64,000 bases of DNA from Romboutsia_E sp900604535 (GCF_900604535.1 NZ_UWOT01000005.1:191473-255472), one strand, 5' to 3'; shown: positions 17,016-26,203, counted from the first letter of the stretch. Program-made: numbers and translations. The notes: generated by a model not told the origin, from the letters alone.

Positions 17016-17441
17016 TTATTTTGTCTTGCTACCTTCTTGTATATTCATCTTATGATAGCAATAATCAATTATGTCTCTTCTTTTTATTATCCCTATAAAA
17101 GTCTCATTATCATCTATTACTGGAACAAAATTTTGATTCATAGATTTTGAAATTAAGTCTTCTATATTTGCTTCAACAGATACAGGGGCATTATCCTTAC
17201 GTCTTTTAATACTCATAATTGGTATGTCTTCTATTGACTTCATATCTAGTGAAAAGTCATTTTTTAATGTCCAAAGTAAATCCCCTTCTGTTAATGTTCC
17301 TACATACTTCCCTTCCTTATTTATAATAGGAATAGAAGAATATCTGTGATATTCCATTTTTTCTAAAGTTTGCCTCATTGTGTAGTCTTCATATATATAT
17401 GCAACTTCACTTTTAGGTGTTAAAAAAAATAATATGTTCAT
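17016..17441 (-). CDS. CBS-domain pair protein
   Basis: 141 residues made of two CBS motifs: YTMRQTLEKMEYHRYSSIPIINKEGKYVGTLTEGDLL (recognised in parts, about 20-57) and a second with MNQNFVPVIDDNETFIGIIKRRDIIDY (about 95-125). CBS pairs bind adenosine nucleotides and act as sensors. The N-terminus NILFFLTPKSEVAYIYED is typical of the stand-alone CBS proteins of Firmicutes. No partner enzyme is adjacent. TTTGGAGGTGT site before ATG. Confidence 0.88.
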   Translation of the reverse strand: MNILFFLTPKSEVAYIYEDYTMRQTLEKMEYHRYSSIPIINKEGKYVGTLTEGDLLWTLKNDFSLDMKSIEDIPIMSIKRRKDNAPVSVEANIEDLISKSMNQNFVPVIDDNETFIGIIKRRDIIDYCYHKMNIQEGSKTK

Positions 17442-17616
17442 TACACTACACCTCCAAATATGTAATATAAGGATTTATATACATTTATTTATAAAAACAT
17501 ATTTTTTATTTTCTTTTACATATTAATTCTATCATATTTAGTATTTTATTTAAATTTTTATTTTAAATATTTTTTTTGGGGTATAAATATTATATATTCA
17601 TTTTAGGAGGAACGAC

Positions 17617-18393
17617 ATGATATATACTTATGATTATTATACTGAATTAAAAAATATTTTAAATAAAGTTTATGAAAATAAAATCTATAATATTGCATTA
17701 AAAAACAACATTAAGATTATAAATAAAGACAACCTAAATAATATTATTAACATATTTAAGTCTACTCATGTATACTTAGGTAGCGATTTAGATGAATTTA
17801 TCATAAATTTAATGCCAAAGGATGATGCTGGATATTTTTTCAGAGTAGAAATAGCAAAACATTTCAACTATTCTTATCCTAAACTATATGACTATAGAGG
17901 TAATCCTATAAAAAGTGCTAATGCTAACATATACGCATTAAGATTATGGCAATCTAGTATGGAAGAATTATTTACAGATAATATTCATCGTGAATTTAAT
18001 AAAGAAGACTTCTTTAACTATGTAGAAAATAATCTTTTATCTATGGCCGATGATATATCTGAGTTTATAGATAGTGAAAATAAAAAGAAAGAAATAATAA
18101 TACCTATAAAAAATAAGTCCGAATTATTGCCTAAGTTTAAATCTATGATTTTAAATAAAGAATTAGACTCTTCATGGATAGAGTTTTTAGTTGATATAGA
18201 TGAGTTAAGAAGTGATATGGAAAAATTTGCTGCAACATTTGATATGTATAATGAATTTGATAAGCTAGAAGATTCTTTAGAAGAATGTATAGATAATTTC
18301 TGTAAATATACTTCTGAAGAATTATATGATGTATTATTAAATGAAAAAGAATTTAAATTTATAGATGATATAGGTTTAGTAAAAACTTTATAA
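17617..18393 (+). CDS. Hypothetical acidic protein, no recognised family
   Basis: 258 residues, soluble, rich in Asn, Asp, Glu and Lys, predicted mainly helical. No signal peptide or membrane segment. Notable stretches are DDAGYFFRVEIAKHFNYSYPKLYDYRGNP and NANIYALRLWQSSMEELF in the middle, and an acidic C-terminal helix region. I do not recognise it. TAGGAGG precedes ATG and a strong terminator follows, so it is a genuine monocistronic gene. Confidence 0.55.
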   Translation: MIYTYDYYTELKNILNKVYENKIYNIALKNNIKIINKDNLNNIINIFKSTHVYLGSDLDEFIINLMPKDDAGYFFRVEIAKHFNYSYPKLYDYRGNPIKSANANIYALRLWQSSMEELFTDNIHREFNKEDFFNYVENNLLSMADDISEFIDSENKKKEIIIPIKNKSELLPKFKSMILNKELDSSWIEFLVDIDELRSDMEKFAATFDMYNEFDKLEDSLEECIDNFCKYTSEELYDVLLNEKEFKFIDDIGLVKTL

Positions 18394-18408
18394 ATATTTA
18401 AAAAGTAA

Positions 18409-18432
18409 AAAGCCGCTATATAGCGGCTTTCT
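18409..18432 (+). terminator. Terminator after hypothetical acidic protein gene
   Basis: Perfect 22-base palindrome (AAAGCCGCTA and complement, 18409-18430). It is the most GC-rich stem among the terminators here; the T run is short (TTT). Confidence 0.65.
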
Positions 18433-18482
18433 CACATACTACTAGAATTATAGCAATAAAACTAATATATATGAATTTTTAA

Positions 18483-18683
18483 TTATAATCTAACTACATT
18501 AGAAGCTTGAGGACCTTTTGCTCCTTCAACTACGTCAAATTGTACACTTTGTCCTTCTTCTAAAGACTTGTATCCATCTCCTTGTATAGCTGAGAAATGT
18601 ACGAAAACATCTCCTTCACCTTCTACAGATATGAATCCAAATCCTTTTTCGTTGTTAAACCATTTAACTACACCAGTTTTCAT
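18483..18683 (-). CDS. Cold shock protein (CspA family)
   Basis: 66 residues, exact family length. RNP1 is KGFGFISV and RNP2 is DVFVHFSAI, with the opening TGVVKWFNNEKGFG. It is a small single-stranded RNA/DNA-binding OB-fold protein that acts as an RNA chaperone. AGGAGGA precedes ATG. A leader of more than 100 bases before the gene would fit the long untranslated leaders of csp genes, but I see no defined cold-box. GC-richer codons indicate high expression. Confidence 0.96.
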   Translation of the reverse strand: MKTGVVKWFNNEKGFGFISVEGEGDVFVHFSAIQGDGYKSLEEGQSVQFDVVEGAKGPQASNVVRL

Positions 18684-18801
18684 TAATAAATCCTCCTAAA
18701 AAACACACAATTGTTCAGCTAAAATTAAATTAGCTTTATTGTAATTTTACCATATATGCTCATTATTGTCAAATATTATTAGTTTTATACATGATTTATA
18801 A

Positions 18802-18840
18802 AATGGCTAGAAGCTAGTAAACAAGCCATTCTAGTGCACT
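18802..18840 (-). terminator. Weak hairpin downstream of amidase gene
   Basis: AATGGCT (18802-18808) pairs with AGCCATT (18834-18840); on the minus strand it is followed by TTAT. It lies 22 bases past the amidase stop. Weak terminator candidate. Confidence 0.4.
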
Positions 18841-18861
18841 CCATCTTTTAGGAAAACATTT

Positions 18862-20046
18862 TTAGTAATTAACCTTAATCAAGTGAAATTTAATGTCTTT
18901 ATTACTCCAGCCTAAGTCCCAAGGAACTAAATATCTATCAGTATTGTGACATGTAACTAAAGGATATCCTTTAGAATCTAATCCTGTTACAGTTGAAACG
19001 TGAGTTATCCTTCCACCCTTTTCATATCCTACAATATCACCTGGGCGTAAATTATATGCCTCTTTATAGACATCATTATAAGCTCCTTTTGTTATATACT
19101 GCGCTCTTCCACTATAAATCATATAATTTTTAAACCCTTGAGCATTTACCCATGCTTTTGTTCCATCCTTGCCATTGAAATTCCATGTATCATTTTTCTT
19201 AAATCTACCACTTTCATATAGTATTTGAGATGCAAAATTTGCACAGTCTCCACCTTCAGGGTTAAAATCTCTATAGTTTTTATTATATTTAAAACCATAC
19301 TCTTCATCTGCTGCTGCTCCACAATATTGGTGAGCATAGTTTATAGCTTTTTGTTGTTCATTAGTTAATTGAACTTCAACTTTTTCATGATTTTTTATAT
19401 AATTTTCAATTTCAACTGTATCAATATTATCTAAATTTAATGAATCCTCAAAAGGGTCTGTGTACCACTCTTTTACTATTACATATTGATCATCTCTAAT
19501 AACAACATTTAAATAATGATATGTACCAATTCTAAACATATTGGTTACGTCTGGTTCATTTTCATAAGAATACTTATACTCAGTAGATACTGTACAAATT
19601 ATTCCATATAAGTCTTCTTCTTTTTCTTTAAATTTCTTTACAACTACTCTAGTTTTAATATCATTAAAATTTACACCTTGTTTATTGGACCAATTTTCTA
19701 TATATTTCATTTTCTTTACTTCATGTTCATATGCCCATAATCCAAATTTTTTATTTGTATCATATAATTCTTTTAGTATATCTGTATCTTGATCTAATAT
19801 GGCTTTATTCCTATAGTCAAATAAATGTTCTAGTAATACCTGATACTGTTCATTACTTTCTGCGTTGTTAGTATCTGTGTCTAATGAGCTAGCTTCTAAC
19901 ACCTCTTCTTCTATGTTTTTATTATTATATGCCATCTTATCATATACACCCTTACTTATAAATACACCTACTCCTAATGATATTGTTAAGAATAAACATA
20001 TCCATATTTTTTTGATGTACTCATTTTTATTTTTGAGTAATTTCAA
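18862..20046 (-). CDS. Secreted/membrane-anchored amidase-domain protein (Amidase_6)
   Basis: About 394 residues. The N-terminal anchor IWICLFLTISLGVGVFISKG is a signal or membrane segment. A middle region of about 200 residues (NTF2-like character) is followed by a C-terminal Amidase_6 (NlpC/P60-related) domain. The domain runs from AINYAHQYCGAAADEEYG through the catalytic Cys in GGDCANFASQILYESG to the His in RITHVSTVTG. Such domains occur in wall amidases/peptidases exported by clostridia. The start is taken as TTG 20046, six bases after GGGAGGTG; a GTG at 20055 lies inside that site. Stand-alone gene. Confidence 0.82.
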   Translation of the reverse strand: MKLLKNKNEYIKKIWICLFLTISLGVGVFISKGVYDKMAYNNKNIEEEVLEASSLDTDTNNAESNEQYQVLLEHLFDYRNKAILDQDTDILKELYDTNKKFGLWAYEHEVKKMKYIENWSNKQGVNFNDIKTRVVVKKFKEKEEDLYGIICTVSTEYKYSYENEPDVTNMFRIGTYHYLNVVIRDDQYVIVKEWYTDPFEDSLNLDNIDTVEIENYIKNHEKVEVQLTNEQQKAINYAHQYCGAAADEEYGFKYNKNYRDFNPEGGDCANFASQILYESGRFKKNDTWNFNGKDGTKAWVNAQGFKNYMIYSGRAQYITKGAYNDVYKEAYNLRPGDIVGYEKGGRITHVSTVTGLDSKGYPLVTCHNTDRYLVPWDLGWSNKDIKFHLIKVNY

Positions 20047-20251
20047 ACAAAGCACCTCCCAACGATTAGTACATCATTTTGATATAGAATTTATTTATCT
20101 TATTATGTCCAATTAATAGTTAAAAAATTTTATTTATTGTTAATTGTATTGATACATTAAAATTTTTATATTTATTTATCCTTAAATTATATTTTTTTCT
20201 GTATTTTAATAGTAATATATATTTATAATTTTAATTTTATGGAGGAGTATT

Positions 20252-21070
20252 ATGCTAAAAAAGGTAGCAGCTATAAATGATTTATCAGGAGTTGGTAGAT
20301 GTTCTTTAACTGTGGCAATACCTATACTTTCAGCCTTAAAAGTTCAGTGTTGCCCTTTTCCAACAGCTATACTTTCTAGTCAAACAAATTATCCAGAATT
20401 TACATTCTTAGATTTCACTAATGAGATGGATAAATATAAAGAAGTTTGGAATAGATTAAAGATTAATTTTGATTGTATATATAGTGGATTTTTAGGTTCT
20501 ATGGAACAAATTGATATAGTGTCTAAATTTATAAAAGAAAATAAAACTTCTTTAGTAGTTGTAGACCCAGTAATGGGTGATAATGGAGAATTATATCCTA
20601 CATTTACTAAAGAAATGTGCAATAAAATAAAAGAGTTAGTAAAGATTTCAACTTTAACAACTCCTAATTTAACAGAAGCTTGTATTCTAACAGATAAAGA
20701 ATATCATGATAACTATTCAAGAGATGAACTAATTGAGATTGCTAAAGATTTATCTGGTTTAGGCCCAGAAAATATAATTATTACCGGTATTATAGAAGAT
20801 GATAATATTATCAATTTAGCTTATAACAAAGCTAAAAATAAATCATACTTTACAGCTGTAAAATATAACAATCGTTCTTATAGTGGTACTGGAGATATAT
20901 TTACATCTATTGTGTGTGGATTATTGACTAATAACTATGATTTAGAATTTGCTGTAAAAACAGCAACTAACTTTATATACAAAACAATAAACTATACATC
21001 TCAGTTTAACACTGATAGAAACGATGGTGTAATGTTTGAAATATTCCTAGGTGACTTAATATCAATATAG
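20252..21070 (+). CDS. Pyridoxal/pyridoxamine kinase (ribokinase-like)
   Basis: 272 residues of the PdxK/PdxY-ThiD ribokinase superfamily. Opening VAAINDLSGVGRCSLTVAIPILSAL is characteristic of clostridial pyridoxamine kinases, followed by YSGFLGSMEQI, VVVDPVMGDNGELYPTF, LTTPNLTEACILT and the anion-hole/catalytic motif RSYSGTGDIFTS with the catalytic Asp. It phosphorylates B6 vitamers to the 5'-phosphate. PdxY-like versus ThiD activity: the sequence fits the B6 kinase branch better. TATGGAGGAG site before ATG. Stand-alone. Confidence 0.87.
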   Translation: MLKKVAAINDLSGVGRCSLTVAIPILSALKVQCCPFPTAILSSQTNYPEFTFLDFTNEMDKYKEVWNRLKINFDCIYSGFLGSMEQIDIVSKFIKENKTSLVVVDPVMGDNGELYPTFTKEMCNKIKELVKISTLTTPNLTEACILTDKEYHDNYSRDELIEIAKDLSGLGPENIIITGIIEDDNIINLAYNKAKNKSYFTAVKYNNRSYSGTGDIFTSIVCGLLTNNYDLEFAVKTATNFIYKTINYTSQFNTDRNDGVMFEIFLGDLISI

Positions 21071-21257
21071 TCTTATATATAATTGTAGCTTAATTTACAC
21101 GTTGTCAAATTTACATCTTGTCTGTTTTGCTACATTATATAAATTATATAATCTATATTTTTGACACAGTTTTATTTATGAAATTTACTTAAATGTTCTA
21201 TATACATCTATAACCTTATAAAATATAATATATCAAATTTATAGGAGGTATATTATA

Positions 21258-21577
21258 ATGGATATTAATCATAAAGCAAAAGAGTTTGCAGCTTATATAA
21301 AAAATACTAATGAGTTTAAGTATATGAATAAATGTAAAATGGATATTGATAAGAATAGATCTTTAAAAAGACAATTTGACTCTTATCTTAATAAAAAAAA
21401 TGCAATTTACTCTAGATCTAGTAAAGAAGATTTATCTGCAAAATTAGAAAAGTTAGATAGAGAATATGATACATTTTTAATTTACCACTTATATCAAATT
21501 ATATGGAAGCCACTAAAAATTTTAACCTTATGATGGAAAGACTTTATAAGACAATAGAAAAAGAACTTATAAAATAA
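21258..21577 (+). pseudogene. YlbF family gene with a frameshift
   Basis: The first 75 codons (MDINHKAKEFAAYIKNTNEF onward) match the YlbF/YmcA (Com_YlbF) family, small helical proteins that in Bacillus form a complex controlling RNase Y and development. The frame then ends early at 21533. If one T is added to the T5 run at 21474-21478, the reading continues with NLPLISNYMEATKNFNL and MMERLYKTIEKELIK to a stop at 21577. That gives the normal family C-terminus and length (about 106 residues). The gene has TAGGAGG and a proper terminator. Real mutation, homopolymer sequencing error and programmed -1 shift are all possible. Confidence 0.8.
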
Positions 21578-21580
21578 ATA

Positions 21581-21622
21581 AAAAAATGGCCTCAAAATAA
21601 ATTTATTTTGAGGCCATTTTTT
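21581..21622. terminator. Bidirectional terminator (42-base perfect palindrome)
   Basis: AAAAAATGGCCTCAAAATAA and its complement meet at the centre with no loop. It terminates both the YlbF gene and the znu operon; the znuB stop codon lies inside it. Confidence 0.88.
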
Positions 21623-22445
21623 TATTTATTACTTTTTTGATTTTATTTTTATTTGTTATTTTTTTTAGTAAAGTAACTATTATAAGCTGTAATATACTAA
21701 CTATAACTATAATTGCACCTGGTGCAACATCCATATAAAATGATATTATTACCCCACTAAGTATTGATATTTCTCCAAATAAAATCGCATAAAAAATTGA
21801 TTGTTTAAAACTTTTAGCTACTTTTAAACTTGTAGCCACAGGTATAGCTATTAAGGATGAAACTAATAATACTCCTACTATTCTAAGTGTCATAGTTATA
21901 CTTGCTGCCACCAAAATCATAAATACTGAGTTTATCATTTTTACTGGTATATTAGACAGTCTAGCATTTTCTTCATCAAATGTAATATATACTAATTCTT
22001 TAAAAAATAAATTTATAAATACTACTACCACTACTGCAGTTATCATTATTATAACTATATCTTCTTTAGTTACCGTTGCTATACTTCCGTACATAAATGA
22101 GAATAAATCAAAATTAACACTTGAAGAACTCATTAATATTCCAGATATACCTACTCCTAATGCCATTATTATAGCAATTGATAAATCTGCATACTCCTTT
22201 AAACTAGTTCTTAATCTATCAATTACAAGTGCTGCTAAAGATGATGCTATTAATGAGCCTACTATAGAATTTGAATTAAATAAGGTAGATGCTGCAATAC
22301 CTGATAGGGCTATATGTGATAGGCTATCTCCTATTAGTGACAATCTCCTTAAAACTATAAACATTCCCATAAGTGGGCATATTAACCCTACTATTGAAGC
22401 CGAAATTAATGCTCTTATCATAAAATCATATTGAAAAATTTCCAA
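21603..22445 (-). CDS. znuB: Zinc/manganese ABC transporter permease
   Basis: 280 residues, about 8 hydrophobic segments, typical of the ABC-3 metal permease family (ZnuB/MntB/AdcB). Recognisable signatures are LICPLMGMFIVLRRLSLIGD and LSHIALSGIAASTLF near the N-terminus and IPVATSLKVAKSFKQSI in the coupling loop. It forms the membrane channel of the importer with znuC and znuA. The start is TTG 22445 behind GGGAGGT. Last gene of the operon, 15 bases after znuC; zinc rather than manganese is inferred from the His-rich znuA. Confidence 0.92.
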   Translation of the reverse strand: MEIFQYDFMIRALISASIVGLICPLMGMFIVLRRLSLIGDSLSHIALSGIAASTLFNSNSIVGSLIASSLAALVIDRLRTSLKEYADLSIAIIMALGVGISGILMSSSSVNFDLFSFMYGSIATVTKEDIVIIMITAVVVVVFINLFFKELVYITFDEENARLSNIPVKMINSVFMILVAASITMTLRIVGVLLVSSLIAIPVATSLKVAKSFKQSIFYAILFGEISILSGVIISFYMDVAPGAIIVIVSILQLIIVTLLKKITNKNKIKKVINKKMASK

Positions 22446-22460
22446 GATACTACCTCCCTT

Positions 22461-23183
22461 TTACATTTCAAAAAGGTCTAGTAATGTATTTTTTGTTACA
22501 TTATCATCTATATTATCTATTACCTTAATGTTTTTACCTTTAATTACTGCAATTTTCTTTACTTCTTCTTTTACTATAAATAAATCATGAGACACTATAA
22601 CTATAGTAAGATTTAATTTTTCATTTAGCTTCTTTAAAATTTCATAAAACTCCTTTTGACCATTTAGGTCAATACCAACTGTTGGTTCATCAAGTATTAA
22701 TATTTTAGGGTGTCTCATAAGAGCTCTACATATAAATACTTTTTGTTGCTGTCCTCCTGATAAGCTACCTATTAACCTGTCTTTAAACTCATAAATACCT
22801 ACTAGTTTTAAGACCTTATATACTTCTTCTAAATGTTTTTTCTTTATTCTTTTAAATAAACCTATCTTAGGAGCTAAGTCCATTGCTACAACTTCTGTAA
22901 CTGTGGCTGGAAAAGATGATGTAAATGAATTTGATTTTTGATTTACATATCCTATCTTTTCCCAATTATTAAAATTTTGAATATCTTTATTAAGTATTTT
23001 TATTTTTCCTTTAGTTGGATTGATCTCGTTTATTATAAGTTTTAATAAAGTTGTCTTTCCTGATCCATTTGGACCTATAATTCCTATATAATCACCTTGA
23101 TTTACATTGAAGTTAACATTTTCTAGTACAGTTTTGTCTTCATATCCAAAACTTACATTCTTAAAATTTATTATATTTACCAT
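22461..23183 (-). CDS. znuC: Zinc ABC transporter ATP-binding protein
   Basis: 240 residues: Walker A IGPNGSGKTTLLK, Q-loop GYVNQKSN, signature SGSLSGGQQQKVFICRAL and Walker B ILILDEPTVGID, followed by H-loop VSHD. The TVGID form is typical of metal-type ATPases. It powers the znuB permease. Ten bases separate it from znuA and the ribosome site is weak (GTAGGT), consistent with translation coupled to znuA. Confidence 0.93.
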   Translation of the reverse strand: MVNIINFKNVSFGYEDKTVLENVNFNVNQGDYIGIIGPNGSGKTTLLKLIINEINPTKGKIKILNKDIQNFNNWEKIGYVNQKSNSFTSSFPATVTEVVAMDLAPKIGLFKRIKKKHLEEVYKVLKLVGIYEFKDRLIGSLSGGQQQKVFICRALMRHPKILILDEPTVGIDLNGQKEFYEILKKLNEKLNLTIVIVSHDLFIVKEEVKKIAVIKGKNIKVIDNIDDNVTKNTLLDLFEM

Positions 23184-23193
23184 AATTATTTAC

Positions 23194-24132
23194 CTACTTT
23201 AAAACCATTTTAAGTGTCTCTAAATTTTTTTCCATTAATGATATATAATCTTCATTATTATTAAAATCATTTTTAGTTATACCATCTATGGAATATAAAA
23301 TTGCTGTATCTATCTTTGCTTCACTTGCTATTGTCTGAGATACCTTTGGGTTTACAAGTCCGTCAAATAAAATATACTTTATATTATTTGACTTTGCATA
23401 ATCAGTAAGCTCAGTTATTTTACTTATAGATGGTTCTTGATTTGGGCTTACTCCAGTTATAGAAATTTGATTTAACCCATATTCCTCACATAAGTATCCA
23501 TATGCACCATGAGAAACTAATAAACTTTTACCTTTTACATCCTTTAAGTTACTATCGTAGCTGTCTTGTAAATCTTTTAATGATTTAATATAATTATTGT
23601 AGTTTTCTTCATAATAATCTTTATTTTCATTATCAACTTCTATAAGCATATTTTTTATGTTTTCACACTCTTTTATTGCATTATTAATATTTAACCACAC
23701 ATGAGGATCATATTCTCCATGTTTATGTACATTTTCTTCTTCACTATGATCTTCTTCATCATACTTAAGCTTTTCTACGCCATCACTTGCTATTACTATT
23801 TTCAAGTTATCTGATTCAGAAGCTATATTATCTGCAAAAGCATCTACTCCTAGTCCATTCTTTATAAGTATATTTGAATTTTGTATATCTTTAACCATCT
23901 TAGCACTTATTTCATAGTCATGTGGCTCACCTGATGGTGGTACTATATAATTTAAATCTATTTTATCTTTTCCTATGTTTCTGGCAAAATCATATAGTGG
24001 AAATATAGTTGCATATACCTTTACTTTTTCTTCTTTATTACCTAAATCTTCTTTACTTACTTTATTGTCTTTACATCCTATCATCATTATACTTATTAGT
24101 ATTGTCATCATCGATATATATATCTTTTTCAT
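23194..24132 (-). CDS. znuA: Zinc ABC transporter substrate-binding lipoprotein
   Basis: 312 residues. Signal peptide ends in ISIMMIGC (lipobox). It is the cluster A-I metal-binding protein family: VYATIFPLYDFARNIGKDK, PPSGEPHDYEIS (His), EYDPHVWLNINNAIKEC (His), LVSHGAYGYLC (His), GVSPNQEPS and YILFDGLVNPK. A His/Glu-rich loop (DEEDHSEEENVHKHGEYDPH, about 120-140) is typical of zinc-specific members. First gene of the operon, with AAGGAGG before ATG. No obvious Zur-type palindrome was identified in 24133-24250. Confidence 0.92.
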   Translation of the reverse strand: MKKIYISMMTILISIMMIGCKDNKVSKEDLGNKEEKVKVYATIFPLYDFARNIGKDKIDLNYIVPPSGEPHDYEISAKMVKDIQNSNILIKNGLGVDAFADNIASESDNLKIVIASDGVEKLKYDEEDHSEEENVHKHGEYDPHVWLNINNAIKECENIKNMLIEVDNENKDYYEENYNNYIKSLKDLQDSYDSNLKDVKGKSLLVSHGAYGYLCEEYGLNQISITGVSPNQEPSISKITELTDYAKSNNIKYILFDGLVNPKVSQTIASEAKIDTAILYSIDGITKNDFNNNEDYISLMEKNLETLKMVLK

Positions 24133-24314
24133 TTATATCCTCCTTGAATTTAATTTCAAATATATTAATTATTAAAATTCTATTTAATACTACGTATATT
24201 ATATATTAATAAAAATTATATATCCATACCAATATTTATTTTTAACCTTTACAGTTCATGTGATACTATTAAAGTTAATATATTGTGCATTTTTATTACA
24301 TTTAAAACAAAAAC

Positions 24315-24350
24315 AAGGTAAGCTATTTAGTAATAACTTACCTTATTTTT
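24315..24350. terminator. Terminator after the Cys/Met-rich gene
   Basis: AAGGTAAG (24315-24322) pairs with CTTACCTT (24337-24344); A tracts on the left and T tracts on the right allow use in both directions. Confidence 0.7.
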
Positions 24351-24376
24351 TATTTATATACTATATAAATTTTTTA

Positions 24377-25597
24377 CTACATTTCATCAAAAGGCATCAT
24401 ATTTTGCATGTACATATTTTGCATATACATATAATAATTCATCCACATATCATTCATATCTTGCATTGTATTCATATATGGCATAGTGTTCATATATTGC
24501 ATTGTATTCATATCTTGAACGGTATTTATATATGGCATATCTAATGATGGATATTTATCACACATATTTCCCATACATTGCATTGGTGTCATATCATACA
24601 TTGGGCTAACATAAGTTGAACATAAATTACCTGAACAAAGGTCACAATCTTCAACGTACATTATATCTGATTGTTTAGATTTAGTTGTTGTATTCATGTT
24701 ATTACAATTATTCATAGGCTTACATTCACAATTGCTCATAGGTTTATATTCACAATTATTCATAGATTTGCAGCCACAAGTTTTTTTCTTAGGTGGATTA
24801 CATGTATAATCATACTCGTCATATTTACAAGAACAACTTGGTTTAGGTGAAGTACAATAATTAACTTTTTCTACTGGTTTCATACATTTTTCTATCGGTT
24901 TCATACATTTTGAGTCTTTTACTTTCTTATCACATTCATCTAATTTATTTTCACATTTGTTAATCATATCTTCACATTTTTTAGATTTAGATTCGTATTC
25001 TTTAATTTTTTCTCCTGCACTTTTATAGCATTCTAATGCTTTTTCATCACATTTCATTGCTTGATTATATAATTCTTTAGCTTGTTCGTTATAAGATTGT
25101 GCTTTTTCATATAGACATTTTGCACTTTCACAATTAGCTTCAGCTTCCTGTTGTATTTCTTTCCCCTGTTTATACAAACATTTAGCTTTAGCAGCAAGTT
25201 CTTCTGCTTTTTCCATTAATTCTTTAGCTTTGCACTCTGCTGCTTTTGCTTCTTTTTCAGTACAACTTGAATTTTGTAATAAATTATTAGCTTTTTGTTG
25301 TAATACTTTAGCAGATTGCTCACATTCCTTTGCTTGATTATAAGTTTCTGTAGCTTTGCAATCATACTCTAATGCTTTTTCAAATAATTCCTCTGCTTTT
25401 TTAGCTAAATTAACACATTTATCTACACATGTTATTTCATAATCCCCACATAAATCTTCTACGTATTTTTTAACTGGTTTTTTACATGGATTACATAAAT
25501 TACTTGAACATGTGTCTGCTACTTTACATTGTTTAACTTGATTACAAGCATTGTTTTGAGGAGTGCATGAACAAGATTGTTTTTTTTTCTTTCTCAT
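24377..25597 (-). CDS. Cys-rich, coiled-coil, Met-rich structural protein (candidate spore coat/exosporium)
   Basis: 406 residues in three blocks. Block 1 (1-60) is cationic and Cys-rich (KKKKQSCSCTPQ, CKKPVKKYVEDLC). Block 2 (about 60-225) is a long Ala/Glu/Lys helix with roughly 14-residue periodicity, in which Cys recur (KAKCLYKQGKEIQ, ESAKCLYEKAQSYNEQAKEL, KCDEKALECYKSA). Block 3 (230-406) has short Cys repeats (NNCEYKPMSNCECKPMNNC) and a tail of MNTMQYMNTMPYMNTMQDM type. I count about 39 Cys, near 10 %. Composition and length recall clostridial exosporium morphogenetic proteins such as CdeC, but I see no CdeC signature. Disulfide cross-linked surface or spore material is inference. AAAGGGG stands 12 bases before ATG. 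Confidence 0.75.
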   Translation of the reverse strand: MRKKKKQSCSCTPQNNACNQVKQCKVADTCSSNLCNPCKKPVKKYVEDLCGDYEITCVDKCVNLAKKAEELFEKALEYDCKATETYNQAKECEQSAKVLQQKANNLLQNSSCTEKEAKAAECKAKELMEKAEELAAKAKCLYKQGKEIQQEAEANCESAKCLYEKAQSYNEQAKELYNQAMKCDEKALECYKSAGEKIKEYESKSKKCEDMINKCENKLDECDKKVKDSKCMKPIEKCMKPVEKVNYCTSPKPSCSCKYDEYDYTCNPPKKKTCGCKSMNNCEYKPMSNCECKPMNNCNNMNTTTKSKQSDIMYVEDCDLCSGNLCSTYVSPMYDMTPMQCMGNMCDKYPSLDMPYINTVQDMNTMQYMNTMPYMNTMQDMNDMWMNYYMYMQNMYMQNMMPFDEM

Positions 25598-25633
25598 AAT
25601 ATGTCAAAACCCCTTTGCTGTATTTTTAAAATG

Positions 25634-25652
25634 ACATAAGTATTACTTATGT
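25634..25652. promoter_or_regulatory. Perfect palindrome in divergent promoter region
   Basis: ACATAAGTA-T-TACTTATGT lies 37 bases upstream of the Cys/Met-rich gene, between it and the divergent membrane protein gene. Its position fits an operator or part of a promoter; there is no direct evidence for a particular regulator. Confidence 0.4.
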
Positions 25653-25850
25653 TGTTTAATATAATTATATGAAAGCAAATTAAACTGGTTACTAATTATT
25701 TATCTTTTGTGTATTCTCTACTAATTTAAGGTATTTTTTGTTTTTTAATTTTAATTTTTTACTTTAACATATTTTATGAATTATAAAATTTGATTTATTA
25801 CATAATCTATAAACAAGGCTTTACTAAACTTAAAGTATTGGAGTGATTTT

Positions 25851-26195
25851 ATGACTTCTGATCAATTTAAAAATATGAAAGACGACTTAAGTGAATGTTG
25901 TTGTAAAAGCTGTAATGGTACTTCAGAGTTTGTTTCAAATTATCCTGTTTTATCTACTTTAATTGCATCAGGTGTAGTTTTATCTGCTGCAACTTTAGTT
26001 AGCCCTAAAGCTAGAAAAGTTTTATTTCCCGCATTTAAATATTTAGGAAAACAACAATTAAAATTATTTGCTGGTATAGGTATATTATCTGTTGCAACAT
26101 ATTTAGCTAATGACTCTATAGATGTTGATGATAATATAAGTACTCCTAATACTGAAAGTGAAGAAGAAATAATATTAAATGACTTTATTAAGTAA
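25851..26195 (+). CDS. Small membrane protein with CCCxxC cluster
   Basis: 114 residues. The N-terminus MTSDQFKNMKDDLSECCCKSC holds three adjacent cysteines and a fourth three residues on. Two hydrophobic segments follow (LSTLIASGVVLSAATLV and LKLFAGIGILSVATYLA), then an acidic tail (NTESEEEIILNDFIK). No family recognised. It is transcribed divergently from the Cys-rich structural protein across 253 bases. The shared cysteine theme suggests a possible functional link, which is inference only. GGAGTG precedes ATG; strong terminator after. Confidence 0.6.
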   Translation: MTSDQFKNMKDDLSECCCKSCNGTSEFVSNYPVLSTLIASGVVLSAATLVSPKARKVLFPAFKYLGKQQLKLFAGIGILSVATYLANDSIDVDDNISTPNTESEEEIILNDFIK

Positions 26196-26203
26196 ATTTT
26201 TAA

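Noticed and set aside
24133..24250. Zur box upstream of znuA
   Set aside because: The region is AT-rich with weak dyads only, no match to the known TAAATCGTAAT-type palindrome.
24377..24544. Plus-strand frame of His-rich repeats opposite the Met-rich tail
   Set aside because: It is the complement of the CAT/ATG repeats of the real minus-strand gene; no ribosome site.
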